A program made the position numbers and the translations under genes. Shown piece after piece: positions 45,462-53,578 of a DNA stretch of 64,000 bases (positions are counted from its first letter, which is position 1; every line of letters starts with the position of its first letter). This stretch comes from Streptomyces sp. V1I1 (GTDB lineage Bacteria > Actinomycetota > Actinomycetes > Streptomycetales > Streptomycetaceae), in the NCBI RefSeq assembly GCF_030817355.1, contig NZ_JAUSZH010000001.1, positions 4,155,001-4,219,000 on the forward strand. Direction: 5' to 3'. Below the pieces are notes generated by a model. That model was not told the DNA's origin. It saw only the letters and a program-made list of their open reading frames with translations, and ran no database searches.

Positions 45462-46145
45462 ATGCGCGAGATCCTCGGAAGGCGACGCAGGCTCGGGTTC
45501 CGGCGCAAGAGGGGGCCTGTACAGCTCGAAGCGGCGCTCACCTGCGCCGTCGAGTGGCAATGGCCGGTGCTCCCCGGTGTGGGACCCAAGGCGGCCGGAA
45601 GTCGCGGTGTCAGCGGGCGCGGCTGCGCCTGCCCCGACCCCGAGTGCGTCGTGCCCGGCGCGCACCCCTTCGACCCTGGAATCCTGGCGGCGACGACCGA
45701 CGAGCGAATGGTGCGCTGGTGGTGGACCAACCGGCCCACCGCTCCGATCATGCTGGCCACCGGAGGGCACGCACCGTGCGCGGTGAGCCTGCCCGCGGTT
45801 GCCGGGGCGCGTGCGCTGTCGGCGCTCGACCGGATGGGTATGCGGCTCGGTCCTGTTGTCGCGACGCCCACGCGCTGGTCGCTCCTGGTGGCTCCGTACA
45901 GCCTTGAGGAGCTCGGCGAACTGCTCTTCGTCAAGGACTGCGTGCCGAGTTCGCTGCGCTTCCACGGTGAGGGCGGCTATCTGGTGCTGCCGCCCTCCGA
46001 GACGGGGACGGGCCAGGTGCGCTGGGAGCGTGCCCCGCTGCCGGGATCCGCGGCTCCCTGGCTGCCGGGTGTGGAGGCGGTGGTGGACGCGCTGGTCGAG
46101 GCGAGCACCAGCGCACCGGACGGCGGCAGCCGCCTCGCGTACTGA
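45462..46145 (+). CDS. bifunctional DNA primase/polymerase N-domain protein (DUF-type)
   Basis: This 227-residue protein resembles the N-terminal prim-pol domain found in many Streptomyces proteins. Features are the opening AVEWQWPVLPG, a Cys-containing loop CACPDPECVVPGAHPFDPG, and RWWWTNRPTAPIML. The catalytic DxD pair of active prim-pol enzymes is not obvious, so it may be a regulatory relative. The ATG at 45462 has GGAAAGGAACGAG upstream. The basic start (RRRRLGFRRKRG) suits nucleic-acid binding. Confidence 0.7.
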   Translation: MREILGRRRRLGFRRKRGPVQLEAALTCAVEWQWPVLPGVGPKAAGSRGVSGRGCACPDPECVVPGAHPFDPGILAATTDERMVRWWWTNRPTAPIMLATGGHAPCAVSLPAVAGARALSALDRMGMRLGPVVATPTRWSLLVAPYSLEELGELLFVKDCVPSSLRFHGEGGYLVLPPSETGTGQVRWERAPLPGSAAPWLPGVEAVVDALVEASTSAPDGGSRLAY

Positions 46146-46335
46146 ACGTGCGCACCGGGCCCGCGGTATCGCGGGCCCTTGAACCCTCTCTTGATCCGGG
46201 CCGGCTCTGTCACTCGTACGGGTAGGGGCCGGCCCGAGTTGTGCGGGAATTGGGCGCGGGGCTCCACTGGCGGTGGCATCGGGTCGATATCTTCGGCCCA
46301 CCGTCAGAATTCCCGCGCAGTCGGCAGGTGGGCCC

Positions 46336-46959
46336 ATGAATCTCCGCATGATCGGGCTCGCCGCCGTTGTGGTGTTCACCGGGCTGCTGCCGCTGGCCGC
46401 CTCCGCGGGACCGGTTGGGGGTACCTCCCAGGCCGAAGGCTCCGGGGGAGGACTCCGGCCGGGGCCGGGGGCCCTTTCCGCACCCGTTCCCGCGCCCGAC
46501 TCCGCTTCCGCTCTCGCGGACGGGGCGAGGCCGAAACCCGAACCGGGTCTGCTGCCCGGGCCCGGAGCATCCCCAGCCGTCGGCGTGACCGGGCCCACCG
46601 TCGCGCATACATCCGCGCAATGTGGGCCGGAACTCGCCTCTCCCGACAGGGTCGAAGCCCAGACCTGCGTGCTTACCGATGGGCGCGACACCTGGGCGCG
46701 TACGTACTACCGCAATGCCACAGGCGAGGAATTGACTTCCCTGCTCACTCTGATGGGACCCGGCGGGCGCACACTGCAGATCAACTGCGTGGTCGAGGTG
46801 GGGGACGAGCCGGACGTCTGCGAAACGCCCCGTGAGGCCTCCCGTGGCGCTGTCACGGAGTATTCCGCGGTGGCGGAGTTCGCAACTGCCGACGAGGTCG
46901 GAGAGGGGCCGCTGCTGCTGCGGTCCGGGAGCAACTCCGCGTCGCCTGCGGGCCGTTGA
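46336..46959 (+). CDS. secreted hypothetical protein
   Basis: This 207-residue protein has a clear signal peptide (hydrophobic core about residues 5-21, then AASAGP). A Gly/Pro/Ala-rich linker to about residue 85 leads to a compact C-terminal domain with three cysteines (QCGPEL, TCVLTD, NCVVEV and DVCETP regions), probably disulfide-bonded. No family was recognised. GCAGGTGG lies upstream of the ATG. It is followed by a strong terminator. Confidence 0.75.
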   Translation: MNLRMIGLAAVVVFTGLLPLAASAGPVGGTSQAEGSGGGLRPGPGALSAPVPAPDSASALADGARPKPEPGLLPGPGASPAVGVTGPTVAHTSAQCGPELASPDRVEAQTCVLTDGRDTWARTYYRNATGEELTSLLTLMGPGGRTLQINCVVEVGDEPDVCETPREASRGAVTEYSAVAEFATADEVGEGPLLLRSGSNSASPAGR

Positions 46960-46989
46960 CGGAACGCACCATTCCGTAGAAATGGAAGC

Positions 46990-47032
46990 GCCCGGTCGCT
47001 GGCGACGGGGGATGCACCAGCGACCGGGCTTC
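46990..47032 (+). terminator. intrinsic terminator after the secreted-protein gene
   Basis: GCCCGGTCGCTGG (46990-47002) and CCAGCGACCGGGC (47017-47029) form a perfect 13-bp stem with a 14-base loop, followed by TTCT. It lies 31 bases after the stop codon. Confidence 0.9.
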
Positions 47033-47154
47033 TAGAACGGTAACAAGAGATCGGCAGTTAGCAAATTCGATCTCGGGTATTCGGACAGGGATTTACCTGC
47101 CCATAGGGCGAGTTGTGACTGGGGTCACCTATCGGTCGACAGAAACCGTCACTC

Positions 47155-48123
47155 TCAGCTGAGGGTGACTTGGCGGTTGGTGAGCCCGCCGCGCGCCCGG
47201 CGCTCCTCCGCGGTCAGCGGCCCGTCGGTCGCGAGAGCCTTCGCGAGCCGCTCGACGAGCTCGGCGGCCGGCTTCTCGCACTCCTCGGCACCCATTGAGC
47301 TCGGCAGGTCCCAGACGGGGACCATCAGCCCGTGCGCACGGAAGGATCCGACCAGCCTGGTCCCCTCGCCGATCGAGGAGGCACCGGCGGCGTGCAGCCG
47401 GGCAAGCGCGTCCAGGAGGTGCTCCTCGGGGTGCGGCATGACCCAGCGGAGGTGGTTCTTCTCCGGGGTCTCGCACCAATACGCGGCTTCGACGCCGGAG
47501 AGCTTCACTGTCGGGATCGCGGCGGCGTTCGCGCGCTCCAGCGATGCGGACACCTCGGGCGTGGCGCTTCCCGCGGAGTCCGGGACCCAGAACTCGAAGC
47601 CGGAGTGCACGGTCGGCTCGAAGTCGGCGTCCGCGTCGAGCAGCTCCTGCAGCCGCACACCGTCGGCGGGCACCCTCTGGGCGGCGACCGGGGTGCCGGG
47701 CTCGGCGATAAGCGCGCGCTGCAGGGTGTCGGCCAGATCGCGGCTGATGTCGCCGGACGAGGTGTCGTTCTGCAGCCCGAGCAGGACGGAGCCGTCGTCA
47801 CGGCGCAGGGCGGGCCAGGCCATCGGCAGTACGGTCGCGAGTGTCACGGACGGCACGTCCTCGGGCAGCCCACCCTTGAGGGTGAGCGTGGCGGTCGCGG
47901 CGGGCACCAGCTCGCGCAGGGCCACCCAGTCGCACTCGCCGGGCAGTCCCTCGAACGGGCGCTGGACCAGCTCGGTCACGGCGTGCGCGGCGGCCCGGCC
48001 GTGACAGGCCTTGTAGCGGCGGCCAGATCCGCAGGGGCAGGGCTCGCGGGCCCCGACCACGGGGATCTCTCCGTCCCTGAGCTGCGGCTTCCCGGCCTTG
48101 GTCTGGGGTCGCTTCTTGGCCAT
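47155..48123 (-). CDS. SEC-C-motif protein (DUF5926 type)
   Basis: This is a 322-residue protein with a basic N-terminus and a SEC-C zinc motif [14 protein letters not shown] at about residues 29-42, as in the tail of SecA. The remainder is a soluble domain of unknown function that I recall as DUF5926 in actinobacteria. The ATG at 48123 ([14 protein letters not shown]) is clear. A role in protein export or ribosome association is possible but not shown. Confidence 0.85.
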   Translation of the reverse strand: MAKKRPQTKAGKPQLRDGEIPVVGAREPCPCGSGRRYKACHGRAAAHAVTELVQRPFEGLPGECDWVALRELVPAATATLTLKGGLPEDVPSVTLATVLPMAWPALRRDDGSVLLGLQNDTSSGDISRDLADTLQRALIAEPGTPVAAQRVPADGVRLQELLDADADFEPTVHSGFEFWVPDSAGSATPEVSASLERANAAAIPTVKLSGVEAAYWCETPEKNHLRWVMPHPEEHLLDALARLHAAGASSIGEGTRLVGSFRAHGLMVPVWDLPSSMGAEECEKPAAELVERLAKALATDGPLTAEERRARGGLTNRQVTLS

Positions 48124-48430
48124 GGTGTGGCTTTCTCCCGATTACGGCGGTGCTGTGTGCTGTGTCGTCGGGCGCGAGCCTAGCCGTCGGCCGGGTTCAG
48201 TACAGCTTGGCTGGGCCTTGCATCGGGTTGAGCCGAGCCCGGGACAGCACGGTCGGCTGTCGGTCGGGCCCTCCGCCCGGCTGTCGGTCGGGCTGTCGGT
48301 CGTGCTGTTGGTCGGGCCCGCTGCACGGCTGTCGCTCGGGCTGTCGGTCAGGCTGTTGTCGCGCCCTCCGCCCGGCTGTCGGCGGGGCTCTCCGTTGAGC
48401 TCCGCCGGGCTCCGTAGAACTCCGCCGGCC
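48124..48430. repeat. degenerate GCTGTCGGTCGGG repeat in a 307-base gap
   Basis: Between about 48253 and 48390 roughly nine degenerate copies of GCTGTCGGTCGGG occur, several separated by CCCTCCGCCCG. In the minus frame they read as Asp-Ser-Pro/Ala-Thr-Asp-Ser units without a start. No gene is supported in the gap; the left 120 bases hold the DUF5926-type gene's promoter. Confidence 0.6.
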
Positions 48431-49030
48431 TCAGTCGAGGTCGTCGTACGACTCCGCGAACTCGAAGCCGGGGCCTGCGACGCGCGTAGCGAAATCCTCG
48501 CGGCGGTGCCCTTCGGTGACAATCACCCACACCGTGACCTCACCGGTCGCGCTGTCGCGAACGCCCCAGTCCTGGGCGAGCGCGCTGATGATGTTGAGCC
48601 CCCGGCCGCCTCGCGCGGTGACCGATGGCGTGGCTGGAACCGGCCGGGTCGGACCGCCTCCGTCCGTCACCTCGACGGTGAGGCGACCTGCCCTCTCGAC
48701 GCGCCAGGCGGCGCGGATGTCGCCGTCGCCCACCTCCGCGTGCCCCAGCGGCCTGCCGTGCCGACAGGCATTGCTGAGCAGTTCGGAAAGGATCAGTACT
48801 GCATCGTCGACGACCGATTCGGACACCCCGTTGCGGCGCAATTGCTCACGCATCCGGTGTCTCGCCTCACCCACGCCCGCAGGGCCATGGGGTACGGCCA
48901 TGCTCGACGACGTGGGCACCTCCTGTGCCACCACCAACGCCACCCCCGAGACCTCCTTTGCCCCACGCCACGGTGTGAATGCCCCAATGGACTGGACCGG
49001 AAACCGGCCAAGCGCGGGCCAGTGACGCAC
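48431..49030 (-). CDS. RsbW-type ATP-binding protein
   Basis: This 199-residue protein's C-terminal part is a GHKL ATPase: N box ILSELLSNACRHG, G1 box EVTDGGGPTRP, G2 box GGRGLNIISALAQDW. The start at GTG 49030 gives the N-terminus MRHWPALGRFPVQS, which I recall as conserved in Streptomyces; a later ATG (48901) would give only the ATPase domain. It is probably a serine kinase acting on an antagonist protein, or an anti-sigma factor. Confidence 0.87.
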   Translation of the reverse strand: MRHWPALGRFPVQSIGAFTPWRGAKEVSGVALVVAQEVPTSSSMAVPHGPAGVGEARHRMREQLRRNGVSESVVDDAVLILSELLSNACRHGRPLGHAEVGDGDIRAAWRVERAGRLTVEVTDGGGPTRPVPATPSVTARGGRGLNIISALAQDWGVRDSATGEVTVWVIVTEGHRREDFATRVAGPGFEFAESYDDLD

Positions 49031-49083
49031 TCGTAACGATCCAATACGGACCGAACGCGCCGGTGCACTCCCTGTAATCAGCC

Positions 49084-49884
49084 TTAAAGGCGGCCCAGTT
49101 GGGACAACACCTGTTTGGGACGATTGGTGATGATCGCCTCGACACCGAGGCGGGTGCAGAGCTCGACGTCCTCCGGTTCATTGACGGTCCACACGTGCAC
49201 GCGATGGCCCGCACGGTGCAGCCGGGCGATATATCCGGGGTGATTGCGGACGATCCGCATGCCCGGACCGGCGATCCGCGCGCCGGCCGGCAGCCGCCCG
49301 TCGCGCAGCCGCGGCGTCACGAACTGCATCAGATAGACAGTGGGGAGGTTCGGCGAAGCCGCCGAGACCCGGTGCAGGGACCGGGCCGAGAAGCTCATGA
49401 TCCGTACGGGCGAGTCGTCGGCCGTGGTCGGATCGGACAGGCCGAAGCGCCCGAGAAGGTGAAGCAGCCGCTCCTCCACCTGGCCCGCCCAGCGGGTGGG
49501 GTGCTTGGTCTCGATGGCCAGCTCGATGCGGCGGCCGGAATCGGCCACCAGCCCCAGCAGCCGTTCCAGGGTGAGTACGGAGGTGAAGGACGGGTCTCCC
49601 CAGTCGGGGCTCTCCTCGCTGTCCTTCCACGACCCGAAGTCGAGGGCCGCGAGATCTGCGAGCTCCAGGGCGGAGACGGCGCCTCGGCCGTTGGAGGTGC
49701 GGTTGATGCGGCGGTCGTGGACGCAGACGAGATGCCCGTCGGCGGTGAGCCGTACATCGCACTCGAGGGCGTCGGCGCCGTCCTCGATCGCCTTCTTGTA
49801 CGCGGCCAGGGTGTGCTCGGGGGCGTCTTCGGAGGCACCTCGGTGGGCGACGACCTGGATGTTGTGCTGCCGTGCTTGAGTCAC
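49084..49884 (-). CDS. glycerophosphodiester phosphodiesterase
   Basis: GDPD-family TIM-barrel enzyme of 266 residues that hydrolyses deacylated phospholipids to glycerol 3-phosphate and an alcohol. Catalytic features are VAHRGASEDAPEHTLAA (the paired His and Glu), ECDVRLTADG and VCVHDRRINRT (second His), and ELAIETKHP. No signal peptide, so it is the cytosolic (UgpQ) type. Start GTG at 49884. Confidence 0.94.
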   Translation of the reverse strand: MTQARQHNIQVVAHRGASEDAPEHTLAAYKKAIEDGADALECDVRLTADGHLVCVHDRRINRTSNGRGAVSALELADLAALDFGSWKDSEESPDWGDPSFTSVLTLERLLGLVADSGRRIELAIETKHPTRWAGQVEERLLHLLGRFGLSDPTTADDSPVRIMSFSARSLHRVSAASPNLPTVYLMQFVTPRLRDGRLPAGARIAGPGMRIVRNHPGYIARLHRAGHRVHVWTVNEPEDVELCTRLGVEAIITNRPKQVLSQLGRL

Positions 49885-50125
49885 CGCGTCATGGTGTCAC
49901 CGAGGCGGGGTAGGCGCGTGCAGGGGGCTGGTCCGGAAGCTGGTTCGAGGGCTGTCCGGCGGCCCTTCCGGTGGCTTTGGAGATGCGTCCGTTTTGTCGG
50001 ACGTAAAGGATTGCCGAGATACACACAGGTCCTGCTTACAGTGGTCTGACGTGTGGTGGGAAAAGCTGACGGCAGTCACTTGCGAGCGCTGACGAGGAAC
50101 CTGTGGAAAACCTGAGGAGAGAGCT

Positions 50126-51625
50126 GTGAGCACCGAGAACGAGGGCACTGCGGTCCCGGCCGCCCCGTCCGTACCTCCTGTGCCGGGCGCCGCTCCCGAA
50201 GGCACGCCGGCGTCTGCTTCAGGAGCCGAGATGCCGCAGACAGCCGAATCAGCTCACCAGGACGGGGCGCACCACTACACCCAGCCGGCTGCGGCCGAGC
50301 GGCCCGGGCACTCCCCCCAGCCCGACCCTGCCACCGCGCCGCTGCCCGGTCCCGTCCCCGCCCTCGCGCCGACAGGCGCGCACCACACGGCAGCCGGCTG
50401 GCCGCCGCCCCCGCCCGCACTCCCCTCCTACGGGGGCGGCGGCGGTCCGGCCTGGGGCGCGTCGGCCCAGGTCTCCGAGCCCCCGCGCAAGCGCTCCGGC
50501 GGACTGGTCGCCGCGGTGCTCGCCGCCGCGCTAGTAGCGGGCGGCGTCGGCGGCGGCATCGGCTACTGGGCCGCCGAGCGCAACGACGACACCTCCGGCT
50601 CGACCACCGTTTCCGCGGCGGACGCGCCCAAGGACTTCAAGCGTGAGCCGGGAACCGTCGCCGCGGTCGCGGCCAAGGCGCTGCCGAGCGTGGTCACCAT
50701 CGAGGCGAAGGCGGGGGGCGGCGTCGGCGGCAACGGCGAGACCGAGGGCGGCACGGGCACCGGCTTCGTCTACGACAAGGAAGGCCACATCCTCACCAAC
50801 AACCACGTGGTGGCTTCCGCGGCCGACGGCGGCACGGTGTCCGCGACCTTCTCCAACGGCAAGAAGTACGACGCCGAGGTGGTCGGCCGGGCCGAGGGCT
50901 ACGACGTAGCCGTACTGAAGCTGAAGGACGCCCCCTCAGGGCTGAACCCGCTGGCCCTCGGCAACTCCGAGCAGGTCGCCGTCGGCGACTCGACCATCGC
51001 GATCGGCGCGCCATTCGGCCTTTCGAACACCGTCACCACCGGCATCATCAGCGCCAAGAACCGCCCGGTCGCCTCGGGCGACGGCTCCAGCGGCAAGAAC
51101 TCGTACATGAGCGCCCTGCAGACCGACGCCTCCATCAACCCGGGCAACTCCGGCGGCCCGCTGCTCGATTCGCGCGGTGCGGTGATCGGCATCAATTCCG
51201 CGATCCAGTCTGCGGGCAGCGACGGCCTCGGCCAGTCGCAGGCGGGCTCGATCGGCCTCGGCTTCGCCATCCCGATCAACCAGGCGAAGAACGTCGCCGA
51301 GCAGCTGATCAAGACGGGCAAGCCCGTCTACCCGGTGATCGGCGCGACGGTCGACATGTCGAGCAAGGACTCGGGCGCCAAGATCGCCGCCGAGGGCGCG
51401 GGCGGAACCCCGGCGGTGACCCCGAACGGCCCGGCCGCGAAGGCAGGTTTCAAGGCGGGCGACGTCATCACCAAGTTCAACGGCAAGTCGATCGACAGCG
51501 GTCCGACACTGATCAGCGAGATCTGGAACCACAAGCCGGGCGACAAGGTGACGCTCACGTACCAGCGCGACGGCAAGGAGTACAAAGCGGAGGTCATCCT
51601 GGGCAAGCGCACGGGCGACAGCTGA
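50126..51625 (+). CDS. membrane-anchored HtrA/DegP-like S1C serine protease with PDZ domain
   Basis: This is a 499-residue protein with a Pro/Ala-rich cytoplasmic N-terminus (1-120) and a single membrane helix at about residues 132-152. The trypsin-like domain has the catalytic triad His in LTNNHVVA, Asp in GYDVAVLKL and Ser in NPGNSGGPLL, and a PDZ domain spans about 390-490. The family degrades or refolds damaged envelope proteins. Start GTG at 50126 with GAGGAGAGAG. The upstream 240 bases carry a CGTCCG-TTTTGT-CGGACG hairpin at 49986-50003 that may belong to its promoter. Confidence 0.94.
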   Translation: MSTENEGTAVPAAPSVPPVPGAAPEGTPASASGAEMPQTAESAHQDGAHHYTQPAAAERPGHSPQPDPATAPLPGPVPALAPTGAHHTAAGWPPPPPALPSYGGGGGPAWGASAQVSEPPRKRSGGLVAAVLAAALVAGGVGGGIGYWAAERNDDTSGSTTVSAADAPKDFKREPGTVAAVAAKALPSVVTIEAKAGGGVGGNGETEGGTGTGFVYDKEGHILTNNHVVASAADGGTVSATFSNGKKYDAEVVGRAEGYDVAVLKLKDAPSGLNPLALGNSEQVAVGDSTIAIGAPFGLSNTVTTGIISAKNRPVASGDGSSGKNSYMSALQTDASINPGNSGGPLLDSRGAVIGINSAIQSAGSDGLGQSQAGSIGLGFAIPINQAKNVAEQLIKTGKPVYPVIGATVDMSSKDSGAKIAAEGAGGTPAVTPNGPAAKAGFKAGDVITKFNGKSIDSGPTLISEIWNHKPGDKVTLTYQRDGKEYKAEVILGKRTGDS

Positions 51626-51670
51626 TCCCGGTAGTCTGTAGCCCGCTCCGCCGCAGGTGGCCGGGGCGTG

Positions 51671-51757
51671 GGTGGGTTGCCCGAGCGGCCTAAGGGAACG
51701 GTCTTGAAAACCGTCGTGGCAGCGATGTCACCGTGGGTTCAAATCCCACACCCACCG
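51671..51757 (+). tRNA. tRNA-Ser(TGA)
   Basis: Class II tRNA with acceptor GGTGGGT/ACCCACC, D-arm GCCCGAGCGGCCTAAGGGA, anticodon stem ACGGT/ACCGT around CTTGAAA (anticodon TGA at 51705-51707), variable arm with GCAGCGATGTC and T-arm GTGGGTTCAAATCCCAC. CCA is not encoded. It marks the left edge of the accessory scar. Confidence 0.96.
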
Positions 51758-51784
51758 CATGCAGGTCAGCGTAGATGCTGGTCA

Positions 51785-51816
51785 GAAGGGGTGTCCCGTG
51801 CCAGGGGCGCCCCTTC
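51785..51816 (+). terminator. terminator after tRNA-Ser(TGA)
   Basis: GAAGGGGTGTCCC (51785-51797) pairs with GGGGCGCCCCTTC (51804-51816) across GTGCCA, giving a near-perfect stem, 28 bases after the tRNA. Confidence 0.75.
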
Positions 51817-52039
51817 GTCATGGGCCCTGTCTCACTCTGAACCGCCCCTGTGCCGCTTTGGATCACCGTGTGTGGACCAGGCGTGGACCAGATTGCTGCC
51901 CGCTCAGGGCCTGTCACCAGGCAATGTGGGCCATGTGTGGGCCAGCGGAGGCCGCTGGTCCAGGGAGCGGGACAGCGTCGTCCTGCCTGAGATGCGCGAA
52001 GGACGACGCCTCGCGAACGCATGTGGCTGGCGGGATGGG

Positions 52040-52252
52040 TCAGTCGGGCAGGGGAACACGGATGACGGGGTCGAAGGGGCGCTTGTTGAAGCCGGCACGC
52101 ACGTTCCGGCAGTCCGGCGCCTTGCACATGAAGAATCCCTCGACGTTCTTCCGGCTTGTGCGCTCCTTGAGCCAGATCTTCTCCAGGGCAGTGAGAGGAC
52201 GATGTGGTTCGTCGGAGTCGCAGGTGTAGCAAAACATCGTGTTGCGCGGCAC
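52040..52252 (-). CDS. 70-residue Cys-rich (zinc-ribbon-like) protein
   Basis: A GTG at 52252 with a perfect AGGAGG about 5 bases upstream opens a 70-codon gene. The protein has CX2C (MFCYTCDSDEP) and a distant CX4C (FMCKAPDCRNV), enough for one zinc site. The centre is charged and helical (LTALEKIWLKERTSR), suggesting nucleic-acid or protein binding. It lies in the accessory scar between tRNA-Ser(TGA) and the integrase remnant, so it may be a leftover or cargo gene of that element. No family was recognised. Confidence 0.72.
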   Translation of the reverse strand: MPRNTMFCYTCDSDEPHRPLTALEKIWLKERTSRKNVEGFFMCKAPDCRNVRAGFNKRPFDPVIRVPLPD

Positions 52253-52429
52253 GACACCTCCTGAGACGGGCGGGCAGGCCAAGTCAGGAGCATATGGAGA
52301 CATCTTGGGCGACAGACAGTAGGCAACCGGCCGTCTCCGGGCAGAGGGCTGTTGCACGTGCACCACGCCGGTGACGTGCAGCGCCTAGGTGATCGATTCC
52401 AGGGGGTAGTAGTCACTGCGGCCTTCGTG

Positions 52430-52987
52430 CTCGCATCCTGCTCGGGTTCCGCCGCGGTGAGTCGTCGGCCTTCGCTGGGAAAGCCTGGACCTCGACAAGC
52501 GTGAGATCCGTGTCCGTACACAGCGGCAGCGCGCGGTGAGGCGTACGAGGACGATCCCAAGGGCCGCCGTCGTCGGCAGACCCTGCCCCTGTCCGCCCTC
52601 TGCGTCGTTCCCCTGCGGTGGCAGCGGATGCGACAGGCGGCATTGCGCGAGAGCGCCGGGGATCAACGGGAGGAGACGGGATACGTCTTCACGACGCGCA
52701 CCGGCCGGCCGATCGAGCCGCGCAGCCTGTACCGCTCGTTCACCCGCGTCGCCCAGACCGCCGGGCTCCGAGTGATCCGGCTGCATGATGCCCGGCACGG
52801 TTGCGCGACTCTGCTGACCGCTGCTGGCGTCGCTCCCCGCGTCGTAATGGAGATCCTCGGCCATAGCCAGATCGCTGTCACGCTGAACATCTACACGCCC
52901 GTTATGCAGGACACGCAGCGCGAGGCAGTGAGCCACCTGGACCGGATGCTCAAGCGGCGGCCAGTCGTGAATGACCGCCCCAGTTGA
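52430..52987 (+). pseudogene. tyrosine recombinase (integrase) remnant with frameshifts
   Basis: Only the C-terminal catalytic half of a phage/AICE-type integrase remains. The pieces, in different frames, are LGFRRGE, then GLRWESLDLDKREIRVRTQ, then YEDDPKGRRRRQTLPLSAL; the last continues to the stop at 52987. The final intact frame keeps the recombinase box HDARHGCATLL (His-x-x-Arg) and GHSQIAVTLNIYTP with the catalytic Tyr. At least two frameshifts and loss of the N-terminal half make it inactive. It points toward the tRNA fragment 55 bases downstream, the usual int-att arrangement. Confidence 0.88.
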
Positions 52988-53004
52988 TGTCAGAAGTAGA
53001 TGTC

Positions 53005-53039
53005 AAAGGCCCCCAGCCTTGATCGGCTGGGGGCCTTTT
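53005..53039 (+). terminator. terminator after the integrase remnant
   Basis: AAAGGCCCCCAGCC and GGCTGGGGGCCTTTT form a perfect 13-14-bp stem around a TTGATC loop, ending in TTTT. It lies between the integrase stop and the tRNA fragment, and is bidirectional in appearance. Confidence 0.93.
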
Positions 53040-53042
53040 CAC

Positions 53043-53086
53043 TGGTGGGCGCGGACGGTTTCGAACCGCCGACATCTGCTTTGTAA
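53043..53086 (-). other. isolated 3' half of a tRNA gene: attachment-site (att) footprint
   Basis: On the minus strand this 44-base segment reads as the anticodon loop CTTACAA, stem AGCAG, variable loop ATGTC, T-arm GGCGGTTCGAAACCGTC, acceptor CGCGCCC and an encoded ACCA-type end. The 5' half is missing: upstream sequence cannot form the D-arm or anticodon 5' stem. The loop would give anticodon TAC (Val). Integrative elements recombine exactly between the anticodon loop and the 3' end of tRNA genes, so this is best read as an attL/attR footprint next to the dead integrase. Confidence 0.82.
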
Positions 53087-53286
53087 GCCTGGCGATGATC
53101 TCTGAATTGTCTGCCCAGGTCATCGGGCCTGGGGAACGACACAGCCACGGTAGGCATATCGGCCCCGTTGCGTACCTCCGCTGACCGCTACTAGCCGGTG
53201 GTTCTGGCACGGTAGTGGCACGACAGCCAGGGCCTGTCCTGTCGATCACGGTGAAGGGCGGTGGGGCCGCCAAGCAGGGGGCCACG

Positions 53287-53507
53287 ATGATCGTCGTGGC
53301 CGAGTTCTTTGCGGTGCCGGACGACGCATCAGCGGCATCGGCGCTTGAGAACGGGCCGGGGCAGGTGTGCGAGTGCCCCTCCTTCGTCGGCATCCCCGTG
53401 CTCGACGGCCCGACCTGGCCGCTGGACCGGCGTTCCCGCCCTACGACCATGATCCGTTCGTGGAACCGGGCCTGCCGCACGAGATGGCGACGCGCGCGAT
53501 GGAGTGA
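53287..53507 (+). pseudogene. frameshifted hypothetical gene
   Basis: An ATG at 53287 opens MIVVAEFFAVPDDASAAS and continues to about LDGPTWPLD (53426). The frame then becomes Arg-rich, while a neighbouring frame continues as FPPYDHDPFVEPGLPHEM to a TGA at 53505-53507. The switch between two protein-like frames suggests one frameshift near 53430. The N-terminus resembles Streptomyces hypothetical proteins beginning AEFFAVPDD; the function is unknown. Confidence 0.45.
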
Positions 53508-53578
53508 TCACGTCGGCAAGGTATCTTCCTCCCGCGGCACGTCGAGCGTCTCTCCGCGCCGCGTCAGGGAGGGAAGAA

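Noticed and set aside
49986..50003. CGTCCG-TTTTGT-CGGACG hairpin as an operator of the HtrA-like gene
   Set aside because: It is a plain 6-base hairpin without a known regulator match; noted only within the gene entry.
51671..53086. tRNA-Ser(TGA) as the attachment site of the element whose integrase remnant lies at 52430
   Set aside because: The half-tRNA beside the integrase has a different sequence (anticodon loop CTTACAA), so the element used another tRNA gene.
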